Of a DNA stretch of 8,534 nt, positions 1 to 7,300 are shown piece after piece (position 1 is the first letter of the stretch; each line of letters opens with the position of its first letter). The DNA lies in the NCBI GenBank assembly GCA_030595015.1, contig JAUVDZ010000046.1, positions 1 through 8,534 on the forward strand, written 5' to 3'. The DNA comes from Candidatus Peregrinibacteria bacterium (lineage in GTDB: Bacteria > Patescibacteriota > Gracilibacteria > UBA1369 > PNNO01). Below the pieces are notes generated by a model. The model was given only the letters and a program-made list of their open reading frames with translations, was not told the origin of the DNA and ran no database searches. The position numbers and the translations under genes were made by a program.

Positions 1-1
1 T

Positions 2-1564
2 AAGAATGATCTTGAAGATATGGGTGATATTGATATGGAGAATCCTTATAATGCTGCTGAATCTCCACATTTATCAATCTCCAGAGATGTTGCTACGCAA
101 ATAGCAATTGAATATTTCACGCAGCTTCGTGCTTATTTAAAAGCTCGTGAAACCGATGATAAAGAAATAGATGAGATTAGCCAGGGTGTGGCTACTAGCG
201 CTCATTTACTACTGCGACAAATAGAGACAGTTATTCCTAATTTCCCACCATCTGAAAGAACAGAAGAAAATAGAGATTATATTCGGTCTGATTTAAATTT
301 ATTTATCGATTTTGATAGAGTCTCGCGTGAATCTGGTTTTATGAATGCATTTACAGTCAGTGATATTGCTAATTTTGAAGCAATGACTGCAGAAGATGAT
401 CGTTTTGGCGTTACTCATAATACTTATGGTGGTCTTCGTCCGATTGATATATTGCAGTATTTAAACAGTTCTAATGATGTAGAGCTGCATGATTCTGAAA
501 GCACACCTTTTGTTAAGATTAGTGCAAATGGGACCGTTGATATTGATTTAGAACGAGAAGTATCACTGAAAACAGGGCTTGATATGGCGATAGAGGGGAT
601 TTCTGATCAGGAACAAGAAGAACTTGCAAATCAGATCGCTTTTTCTTCACAAGCTACTCCTCATGAAGATGTTGATTTAACAAAAGAAGCTTTAGAAAGA
701 AACGGACTTTTACCTAAATGGATGGTTCGTTTTGGTGAAACAACGATTTATTTAACTGATAAGTTATTTCGAGAGGAAAGTAAAAAGAAGAAAAGACCAA
801 AAACAATAATTTATATAAAAGATGAAGAAAAGGGTCTCGTTGCTCGGCCTTGTTATAAAAGTAATTCTCAAATTGTTTGGAGATTACTACCTGCTTATTC
901 AAGAGGTTGGTATAATAAGGGAAATGGAGAAGAACAGCTAACGCTTCCGCCAGAACTTCAAAGAGCTCTTAATTATTTATGTCAAACAGAACAAATGAAT
1001 GAAGCGAAGATGGTATTTTATGGTGCTACTAAAACAGGGAACAGTCTTGCTGATTCTTTTCAGGCTGAAATAAAATGTAAACCAACTACATTAGGAACGG
1101 GATTTTTTTATAATGAGTTTTCAGAACGACCAAGTAAAGTTGATCCAAAAGATCCTGAATCTTTTAAATTTGATGATGAAGAAGATAAACCTGATTTTTC
1201 TGGTTTAATTGATTCTTGGACGGAAGAAAATGACCTAAGTGGCTTGGTTACATTTGAACTTTTTGAATCGAAAAATGGTCGTTTACGATATTTGTTTTGC
1301 CGAGACAAAAGGGGAAGAGCTGGGATTGCAGGAATTGACTTAAAAGATGCAAAGATGACTTCTCAGGGCATTAAAGAACAATGGGTGAGCGGCGATGATC
1401 TTTGTACGCCACTTTTTGAGTATTGGGAGCAAGCTGGTAGTTACAAAAATCCTAATTTCAGAGCAGGTGAAAATGGTGAATACACGGATATGTATAAAAA
1501 TTATTTAAGCCATATCTCACTTATTCAGGAATATCAGGCTTCGGTTGTTGTACGGGCAGCATAA
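2..1564 (+). CDS. Hypothetical protein, 5' end probably outside the window
   Basis: I do not recognise this family. The first in-window ATG is at 20 (514 residues from there), but the frame is open back to base 2 (six more codons, K-N-D-L-E-D) and nothing upstream of that ATG resembles a ribosome-binding site, so the real start is probably beyond the left edge. Numbering from the ATG at 20: residues 1-130 look mostly helical and acidic. A GGLRPIDILQYL stretch lies at 137-148. A lysine cluster at 255-259 (with an Arg at 259) precedes a beta-rich part with GWYNKG at 296-301 and LPPELQRAL at 309-317. A very acidic segment (DDEEDKPD) is at 385-392. There is no signal peptide in the visible part and no membrane segment, so it is probably cytoplasmic. 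It ends 128 bases before the Fic gene, which has its own promoter, so the two are not obviously one operon. Coding is supported by length and codon pattern; function is unknown. Confidence 0.8.
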   Translation, partial: KNDLEDMGDIDMENPYNAAESPHLSISRDVATQIAIEYFTQLRAYLKARETDDKEIDEISQGVATSAHLLLRQIETVIPNFPPSERTEENRDYIRSDLNLFIDFDRVSRESGFMNAFTVSDIANFEAMTAEDDRFGVTHNTYGGLRPIDILQYLNSSNDVELHDSESTPFVKISANGTVDIDLEREVSLKTGLDMAIEGISDQEQEELANQIAFSSQATPHEDVDLTKEALERNGLLPKWMVRFGETTIYLTDKLFREESKKKKRPKTIIYIKDEEKGLVARPCYKSNSQIVWRLLPAYSRGWYNKGNGEEQLTLPPELQRALNYLCQTEQMNEAKMVFYGATKTGNSLADSFQAEIKCKPTTLGTGFFYNEFSERPSKVDPKDPESFKFDDEEDKPDFSGLIDSWTEENDLSGLVTFELFESKNGRLRYLFCRDKRGRAGIAGIDLKDAKMTSQGIKEQWVSGDDLCTPLFEYWEQAGSYKNPNFRAGENGEYTDMYKNYLSHISLIQEYQASVVVRAA

Positions 1565-1632
1565 TTCCCATTTCGCACATCGCTGCTTGAATATGCGATG
1601 AGTGTATGGCATTACTTATGAGCACTAAGGAT

Positions 1633-1668
1633 CTTTACAAAAATATTGACAAAAACCTTTACAATAAT
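1633..1668 (+). repeat. Three tandem 12-base near-repeats upstream of the Fic gene
   Basis: Three consecutive 12-base units lie at 1633-1644 (CTTTACAAAAAT), 1645-1656 (ATTGACAAAAAC) and 1657-1668 (CTTTACAATAAT). Each contains a -35-like hexamer (TTTACA or TTGACA). The third unit supplies the -35 box of the Fic promoter. The phased copies could be binding sites for a repressor, conceivably the winged helix of the Fic protein itself, or simply AT-rich promoter drift. The units are seen directly; any regulatory role is inference. Confidence 0.45.
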
Positions 1669-1686
1669 CTATTTCGGCGATATAAT
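1658..1686 (+). promoter_or_regulatory. Sigma-70-type promoter of the Fic gene
   Basis: A TTTACA -35 box (1658-1663) and a perfect TATAAT -10 box (1681-1686) are separated by 17 bases. Only six bases (TAAGAT) separate the -10 box from the ATG at 1693, so transcription would begin at or within a base or two of the start codon. That implies a leaderless mRNA and explains the lack of a Shine-Dalgarno sequence. Confidence 0.7.
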
Positions 1687-1692
1687 TAAGAT

Positions 1693-2712
1693 ATGTTTAA
1701 TCCAAATTATCAGTTATCAACAAGGCTTTTTAAGTTTATTACGGAATGTGAGCGTTTCTATGGGCAACTTGAAGCGTTAAATATCCCTTATGAAGTAGAG
1801 TTGAATCTTGAAAGAAATAATGAGATAAAATCTTCTTATATTTCAAATAGTATTGAGGGTAATCCTTTATCATTACCTGAAGTCTCTAATTTATTGCTTG
1901 ACGAGAGAGTTCCTGCAAATAGAGATGAAAAGGAAGTCGTGAATTATTTTAATATTCTTAAAGATCTTAAAAAGTATTCTAATAGTCAATTAACTTTACA
2001 AAAAGTTTTACAAATCCATAAGGAATTGATGTCAGGAGTTAATGATAAAATAGCAGGAAAGATTAGGGATAAGGCGATTGTTATTGGAAAATATAAAAAT
2101 AATAGTGGGAAAGTTGAACTTGAAATAAAACATAATCCGCCTACTCACAAAAAAAAAGAAATTGAAAAGTTATTACATGATTTGATTGATTGGCTAAATA
2201 AAAGCGAAGATCCGATTTTTATCAAAGCAGGAATATTCCATCATGAATTTGTATATCTACATCCTTTTGAAGATGGGAATGGTCGTACTTGTAGACTTTT
2301 AACTGCTTTGCTTTTCATAAAGGAAGAATATTTTATAAATAAGTATTTTGTATTGGATGATTATTATGACGTAGATAGACCGGCTTATTCAGATGCGCTT
2401 CACTCTGCTGATAAAGGAGAAAAAACAAACTGGCTGGAATATTTCACTGAAGGTTGCAAATATTCTTTACAAAGCGCATTAAGTAGAGTAAAAAATGCTT
2501 TGAAAACATTAAAAATAAGTGACCGACCTACGAACAGAGAACAGGATGTATTGGAAATATTGCAGCAATTTCGGGAAGTTACATCATCAGATATAGCCGA
2601 AAAACTTAATGTTTCAAGGCAACAAGCCCATAATTTGTTGAAAGGTTTATTAAATAAAGGTTTAATTGAGAAAAAGGGGACTACAAAATCTAGTTATTAT
2701 AAATTAAAATAA
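1693..2712 (+). CDS. Fic family protein (self-inhibited AMP-transferase) with C-terminal winged helix
   Basis: Fic enzymes usually transfer AMP from ATP onto hydroxyl side chains of target proteins. The 339-residue length is typical of the Fic_N-Fic-wHTH type. The catalytic motif HPFEDGNGRTCR is at 190-201, with the catalytic His190, the acidic Glu193 and the anion-binding loop with Asn196 and Arg198 all intact. A target-docking flap region (GKIRDKAIVIGKY, then NPP) is at 122-150. The N-terminal helix carries SNSIEG at 51-56, matching the (S/T)xxxE(G/N) inhibitory motif. The enzyme is therefore predicted to be self-inhibited (class II), which fits the absence of a separate antitoxin gene next door. 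Residues about 281-339 form a winged helix (TSSDIAEKLNVSRQQAHNLL region), suggesting DNA binding or autoregulation. The ATG at 1693 is chosen because the promoter abuts it. The family call is firm; the substrate cannot be told. Confidence 0.95.
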   Translation: MFNPNYQLSTRLFKFITECERFYGQLEALNIPYEVELNLERNNEIKSSYISNSIEGNPLSLPEVSNLLLDERVPANRDEKEVVNYFNILKDLKKYSNSQLTLQKVLQIHKELMSGVNDKIAGKIRDKAIVIGKYKNNSGKVELEIKHNPPTHKKKEIEKLLHDLIDWLNKSEDPIFIKAGIFHHEFVYLHPFEDGNGRTCRLLTALLFIKEEYFINKYFVLDDYYDVDRPAYSDALHSADKGEKTNWLEYFTEGCKYSLQSALSRVKNALKTLKISDRPTNREQDVLEILQQFREVTSSDIAEKLNVSRQQAHNLLKGLLNKGLIEKKGTTKSSYYKLK

Positions 2713-2798
2713 TTATTTTCAGCTAGATCTCGCATGAACCGGATAGTCAGCGCTACCAAGGAATTCTAGCGACTTCTAAGCAAAAAATACTTTTTTTC

Positions 2799-2828
2799 TT
2801 GACAAATATAACTAAACAGGGGTATGCT
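2799..2828 (+). promoter_or_regulatory. Promoter of the cold-shock gene, with overlapping inverted repeat
   Basis: A perfect TTGACA (2799-2804) is followed, 18 bases on, by TATGCT (2823-2828). Transcription would start near 2835, giving a leader of about 95 nt before the ATG at 2931. TATGCTC at 2823-2829 (then TTCCC) is matched by GGGAGCATA at 2859-2867, an inverted repeat that straddles the -10 box and could be an operator. Confidence 0.6.
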
Positions 2829-2834
2829 CTTCCC

Positions 2835-2930
2835 GTCAAAACATATTGTTGTCCAAAAGGGAGCATAGTCGAGTTTCATATTTAGACATTCAAAGTTTGA
2901 TAGCTAAATATTTTTCTTACACATTTCAAA
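2835..2930 (+). promoter_or_regulatory. Leader (5' UTR) of the cold-shock gene
   Basis: About 95 nt lie between the predicted transcription start and the ATG. The last 30 bases are U/A-rich with no Shine-Dalgarno sequence. Long leaders are known for cspA-type genes, where they act in cold-dependent translation. A similar role here is inference from position and length only, as no conserved cold-box was recognised. Confidence 0.35.
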
Positions 2931-3164
2931 ATGAACGACGAAAATACAGCTCAAAAACAAGAAGGAATTATCGCTCGTCTTACAGACAAGGGATTCGGAT
3001 TCATCACTCGTGAGGGTGAAGAAAAAGATCTATTCTTTCATTCTAATGAGCTTGTAGGTGTAGCATACAACGACCTTAACGAAGGTGATAAACTTTCTTT
3101 CGAGGTTGCTGAAGGTCCAAAAGGACTTAATGCTGTCAATGTTTCTCTAGCTACAGAGGAGTAA
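2931..3164 (+). CDS. Cold-shock domain protein (CspA family)
   Basis: This is a single five-stranded OB-fold cold-shock domain of 77 residues, close to the usual 65-75 plus a short N-terminal extension (NDENTAQKQ). Proteins of this family bind single-stranded RNA or DNA, melt RNA structure and act as RNA chaperones in the cytoplasm. RNP1 is seen as KGFGFI at 20-25 and RNP2 as DLFFHSNEL at 33-41. The usual end of the domain (GPKGLNAVNVSL) is at 62-73, where most family members have GPKGPQAxNV. The start is the ATG at 2931, which has no Shine-Dalgarno sequence. The gene has its own promoter and an efficient terminator, so it is a monocistronic unit and likely strongly expressed. The family assignment is secure; cold induction is not shown by the sequence. 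Confidence 0.97.
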   Translation: MNDENTAQKQEGIIARLTDKGFGFITREGEEKDLFFHSNELVGVAYNDLNEGDKLSFEVAEGPKGLNAVNVSLATEE

Positions 3165-3180
3165 TACTACAAAATTAAAG

Positions 3181-3220
3181 TACCCCACTAAAGAGTTCGC
3201 TCTAGGTGGGGTATTTTTTT
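3181..3220 (+). terminator. Rho-independent terminator of the cold-shock gene
   Basis: TACCCCAC (3181-3188) pairs with GTGGGGTA (3206-3213). An inner AGAG/CTCT stem is capped by a TTCG tetraloop (3196-3199), and seven T follow (3214-3220). It begins 16 bases after the stop codon. Confidence 0.95.
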
Positions 3221-3241
3221 ATATCTAATATATTTTTTATA

Positions 3242-3276
3242 GAAAAAGGACCGACAGTGTGGGTACACTGCCGGCC
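3242..3276 (-). terminator. Rho-independent terminator of the GC-rich minus-strand gene
   Basis: Bases 3265-3276 and 3249-3260 form a 12-base-pair stem around a four-base loop. Two positions pair only as G-U wobble on the minus-strand RNA and would be A-C mismatches on the plus-strand RNA, which assigns the direction. A run of five T on the minus strand (3247-3243) follows. It sits back to back with the cold-shock terminator. Confidence 0.85.
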
Positions 3277-3280
3277 AGAA

Positions 3281-3298
3281 CCCAGAGAAATGTCTGGG
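3281..3298 (-). other. Second hairpin in the 3' UTR of the GC-rich gene
   Basis: CCCAGA (3281-3286) and TCTGGG (3293-3298) form a six-base-pair stem with a six-base loop, just before the terminator in transcript order. It could protect the 3' end of the mRNA or assist termination; the role is inferred. Confidence 0.5.
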
Positions 3299-3356
3299 GT
3301 GTGCACTCAGACAACACTCCAAAGATTATGGAAGTTGTAAGGTGCGGTGGGCTGAC

Positions 3357-4040
3357 TTAGTTGGGGTGGTGGTTATTAACCGTGGTTGCTTCCCAATTCA
3401 CTCCGAAGATGTTGTCCTCCGTGCAGGTGATCTGCCCGATGCGGGTTTGACCGTTGGGCTCATCGCCCTCGATCGTGTCGATCAGGGTGGAATCCGGTGC
3501 GAGGTTGATGGCCAGGAAGCATCCGCCGGGGATCTCGATCATGATTTTGTCGACGTGCATGAGGTTCACGATGTCCTCAGTGGTACTGAAGATGTCGTGT
3601 TTCACGTTGATCGGCTTGATGCCGTTGATGCCCTTCGAGATAGCGGTATAGAAGGCCGTGGTCGTGTTGGCAATCTGCGTAGCGATTGCCTCATCCACGG
3701 GCGTCAGGTCGATGGTGTTGATCACCTTGTTGGTGCCGGTGTGGGTGGCGATCCAGCTGTTCGCGACCCAGGCGTAGTTCAGCGTGGCGATGTCCTCCAG
3801 AGTAACGGTTTCCGTGGTAATTGCCACGTAACCGTCGGCAGTGATGCCGATAAGGGGGTTCTGATTGAGCAGAGCCGTGATCCTGTTGATCTTCGTCTCC
3901 TTGTTCGGGTCGAGTCCTCGCGTGAACATCGTGTCCCAGTCGCTCGATTTTAGCAGGATGAAGCCTGTTTGAATCTGCGTGGTGAGCTCAGTCCAGTTCA
4001 TGGTTGCGATCTCTTCTTGCGTGAGAATTACGATGTTCAT
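3357..4040 (-). CDS. Hypothetical protein in a GC-rich island
   Basis: I do not recognise this 227-residue protein. The ATG at 4040 is preferred because GGAGGA lies seven bases upstream (4053-4048). An in-frame GTG at 4073 would add 11 residues and also has GGAGGAGG (4091-4084) ten bases upstream, so it cannot be excluded. The protein is rich in Thr, Ile and Asn and has only two cysteines (174 and 206). It has no signal peptide or membrane segment, so it is probably cytoplasmic. A similar local pattern, EEIATMNW at 9-16 and LEDIATLNY at 81-89, may hint at an internal duplication. Later landmarks are IEIPGGCFLAINL (168-180) and a His-His tail. Codons are strongly C-ending (AAC, ATC, GAC, TTC), unlike every neighbour, although the amino acids are those favoured by AT-rich genomes. 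It is convergent with the cold-shock gene and has its own leader and terminator. Coding is well supported by the SD, terminator and codon pattern; function is unknown. Confidence 0.8.
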   Translation of the reverse strand: MNIVILTQEEIATMNWTELTTQIQTGFILLKSSDWDTMFTRGLDPNKETKINRITALLNQNPLIGITADGYVAITTETVTLEDIATLNYAWVANSWIATHTGTNKVINTIDLTPVDEAIATQIANTTTAFYTAISKGINGIKPINVKHDIFSTTEDIVNLMHVDKIMIEIPGGCFLAINLAPDSTLIDTIEGDEPNGQTRIGQITCTEDNIFGVNWEATTVNNHHPN

Positions 4041-4255
4041 TGTCTTGTCCTCCAAGGGGGTTTGATTCGCCACAGTATGCGGCCCTCCTCCGTCCCACCA
4101 AACTTTGGTGTTCTAAGAGAAAATCTAAAATCTACTACTGTGAATTGCAGATTTCCTCCTAGAAAGACGGGGTAGGTAAGGAATCAAATTTCCTTTATAA
4201 GTCAGCCAAAATTTTAAAGATCGTATGATGCAATAATGTTGCACACACGACGAGC
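4041..4255 (-). promoter_or_regulatory. Long structured leader of the GC-rich gene, with three SD-like motifs
   Basis: This stretch holds no plus-strand gene. Read on the minus strand it contains, in order: an AAGGAA/TTCCTT hairpin (arms 4190-4195 and 4178-4183, six-base loop); an AGGAGG (around 4154-4159) with no start codon close behind it; AAATCT/AGATTT complementary pieces; a perfect palindrome CACCAAA-C-TTTGGTG (4096-4110); GGAGGAGG before the GTG at 4073; and GGAGGA before the ATG at 4040. The structure suggests translational control or mRNA stabilisation. The elements are seen; the function is inference, and no known riboswitch was recognised. Confidence 0.45.
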
Positions 4256-4284
4256 AATTTACGCAAATTTATACTTAAAATCAA
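4256..4284 (-). promoter_or_regulatory. Candidate promoter for the GC-rich gene
   Basis: On the minus strand, TTGATT (4284-4279) and TAAATT (4261-4256) are 17 bases apart, in the AT-rich DNA just upstream of the structured leader. Transcription would begin near 4249. The -10 box is imperfect and the surroundings are AT-rich, so chance matches are likely. A weaker TATAAA lies nearer the gene at about 4194-4199. Confidence 0.35.
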
Positions 4285-4313
4285 GATCATTTTTTAAAAA
4301 TCGTTGACGTATT

Positions 4314-4351
4314 AAAAAAGAGCCCGACAGTTTAATGTCGGGCCCTTTTTT
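4314..4351 (-). terminator. Bidirectional terminator closing the surface-protein operon
   Basis: GCCCGACA (4322-4329) and TGTCGGGC (4336-4343) form a perfect eight-base-pair stem with a six-base loop. The stem is flanked by six A (4314-4319) and six T (4346-4351), so it could work in both directions. The only gene ending here is the minus-strand surface protein, whose stop codon is nine bases away. Confidence 0.93.
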
Positions 4352-4359
4352 AATGAAAA

Positions 4360-7300
4360 CTAAATCAGTGTTCCTCGTAATTTATTTGCTAATCCAGTAT
4401 CAACATAATCAAGAATTCCCAATAAGAATTCGCTTCTTTCTGTATTATTGAAAATTTCTATAATTAGATCTCTGATAAATGAATCATGCACATTAAACCC
4501 TGAATCAGGATGAACATAATTTAATGCAGAAGTGATATAAAGGGTTCTAATCCCCATTGCCAGAACTTCGCCTCTAACTGCAAGTCTGTCTGGATATGCG
4601 AATCTATCACCAGGATGAACTTCGGGATCTAGTTCTGCTACAGCTACAATTCCGTGTTTTGCTGCAAAAGGTACAAAATCAACTGCCCAGTGATTTGCAG
4701 GGACATCATCGTAATAATATCTATATAAAGAACGATCTTTCGTAGAAATAATATCATTGCCTGTTTCAACCATTCCTGAGGCATTTAAGAAAGTTACAAG
4801 TAATTCTGCACGAGTGATAAAGCTATCCCAAGCTGCATATCTTTCATCGTTTATCAATTGACCCTGGATAATTCCTAAATCTTTTGCTTTATACATATAG
4901 TTAGCAATATTTTGAAGATAATCTTCATCAAATTGCCCCCATCCTGGATGATTTTCATCAACCAATCTTGGAAAGTCGACAAAGTCATTTTTAGCGTCAG
5001 CATTTGCCATTCTTTCTTTTGTTGTATATGGAGGGATACAATATTGCTTAAGAGCAATTATTACAGCTTCGAATCGTATTGTTTTTCGAGCTGGTTTAAC
5101 TAGTTCTCCTGTTTTTTCAAAATCACTGGTTAAAGTTTGGTAACCATTTAATATATGATAAGGAGTTGATTCTTCAAAGAAATAAAGCTTACTCATGAAT
5201 TCAACATAAGGCTGCATCCATTCAACTTTATTGTCTTTATATAAAATTTCACGGGCATCATTATAGAATAAACATTGTGCTTCAACTTCCGGTGCAACTT
5301 GTTTTATTACTGAGACACCAGCTGGTTCTGCTGGAGGTTCAGTCCTATCATCATCCGGATCTCGATCTCTTCTATCACTTTCACAAATATCCCCACGGTT
5401 ATTGCCATCTAGATCTTCCTGGCCAGGGTTGTATGCCAGTGGGCAATTATCGCCACAATCAGCAACGCCATCACCATCAGTGTCGTCATCATCTAAACAA
5501 TTAACTTCCCAACCACCATTAATTCCATCATCAGAACAGGTTTTTAAGTTCATTGGATTAGCCATACCAAGCCATAGGGCTTCAGCATCGGCAACCATTG
5601 TTCTAATACCGTAATTTAAGTAGTTATCGAATCCAGCCAGACTTTCAGGAACTGCAGGACTGTAATTGTCTCTGAATCTCCATAGATCAGCACCAAATAA
5701 TTTATTTGGATCAAAATGTTCTACAAAGATGTTATAAACATTTGTAACTGTTTCACATTCAAGAGCAGGGAATGATTCACAGCTAATAGGTAATTCTTCA
5801 GGAAGTCCGAATTGTTCAGCAAATTCTCCAAAGAGTAAATAACTCCAATCCATTGTTCCAACAAATAACTGATCATCAAATACATCCATAGTCCATGTAT
5901 AATTGTTGAAAGGATTTCCGAATCCAGAAGGACCATAAAGTGGCCACTGCCCATCCATATTATTATCAACTAATATCCATCCACTTAATGGATGGTAAGC
6001 AGGGAGTTTTGGCATACCATAAACTAGTTCGATATTTGGTTCATCATCAAAGTTCTCACCTCTGAAAATGCTAATAGATCTATAAGTACCAAGCATTCCT
6101 TTTAATAAATCTTCAGGATTATCAGGGCTTCCCCAAAATCCAAAATGAGCTAAAGTTGAAAGCATTGGAACATGCATAGTTCCCCAATAAAGTTTTCCGT
6201 TGTATGAAGCTAGTGCTCCACCACCGTAAGTATATGCAGTAACTGTGTCTGGTTCGTAATCAATTGATTCCCAGACTTTTTCCCAGTCATAAGTATCTAA
6301 ACCTGTTAATCCACCTGGATCAACAGTTGGACTCATATAAAGACCTGCGAACACAGGGTCTCCGCCACCAATTAATTCTGATCCAGGCCATGTAGTAACG
6401 AAGATTCTTCCTTCGTGTTCTTCAATTTCTGCACCAGCACTATCAAGTTCACCAACTATTTCAAATTGGAAAGGATTAACTTGATCTCCAGTCCATTTTA
6501 ATACTAATCCACCGTCAGCAGTACCAACAGTAGTATATAATTCATCACCTGTAACCAGCCATTTTCTAATGTTATTTGCACCTGGGATTAATAAAGGACT
6601 TGATCCGATATAAGCACCAGTATCAGTATTAAAAGCAAATAAATTAACTGATCCAAATCCAGGTCCAGCAAGAATTGCTACACCATTGTGACTTCCGGCA
6701 GATCTAATACCTAAAGTTGTTCCAATCAAAGGATCAGCAGGAGTAACATCTTTTAAAACTCTGGTTTGAGTGTCGTATTTAAATAATCTAGGAGGCCTCC
6801 AGTCACCAATTGCATCACCGCCCGGGAAAGGAGGGGCATAAGGACTTAATCCAAATTCGCAAGCATAAGAACTTGTTTCAATTGGGCTTGTGCTTCTTAA
6901 ATATCCACCTAAAACCATACAATGAACATTTGGAGCAGTACCAAACCATAATTCATCACTAGCTTTTGTTAATCCCCAAACATACGCTTGGTTAACTTTT
7001 GATTCTCCTCCAGCAGCATCACAGGTTTCGCAACTAACGCCAGCAGGATTATAAAAGTTATTTTCATTTCCTAATCCATAAAAACATTCATCTGGCTGTG
7101 CTTTTGCATTGTGACCTCTGTAATAAGTTGCAAAATCATCTGCTGCCCATGCATGTAAATGTTCAAGGAATGCAAGAATTTGCATAAATTGATCACTTTG
7201 GAGGTTAATTTTTTTAAAATAATCTTCAGTTTCACCATCATTAAAACATCCAGTATCCTGTCCACCAACTGGTCCAAATTCGCTGTCAAAAACATCAACA

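Noticed and set aside
1578..1600. CATCGC/GCGATG hairpin after the first gene as a terminator
   Set aside because: The stem is only six base pairs with an 11-base loop and no T run follows, so a terminator call is not supported.
2722..2797. Weak inverted repeats (GCTAGA/TCTAGC and CGCTA/TAGCG) and a T run after the Fic gene as its terminator
   Set aside because: The stems are short, the loops long or bulged, and the T run is about 20 bases away from the stem, so it is not convincing.
3342..3953. A 203-codon plus-strand open frame opposite the GC-rich gene
   Set aside because: Its Val/Asp/Gly/Arg-rich composition is what the complement of a C-ending-codon gene gives. It has no SD, runs into DNA between terminators, and the minus-strand gene has an SD and terminator of its own.
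4096..4110. The CACCAAA-C-TTTGGTG palindrome as a terminator or attachment site
   Set aside because: No T run follows on either strand and there is no second copy or recombinase gene; it is kept only as part of the leader.
3350..4207. A perfect 10-base inverted repeat, GGCTGACTTA at 3350-3359 and its complement at 4198-4207, near the ends of the GC-rich block
   Set aside because: The left copy overlaps the stop codon, matching does not extend outward, there is no target-site duplication, and many 10-base matches are expected by chance in a window of this size.
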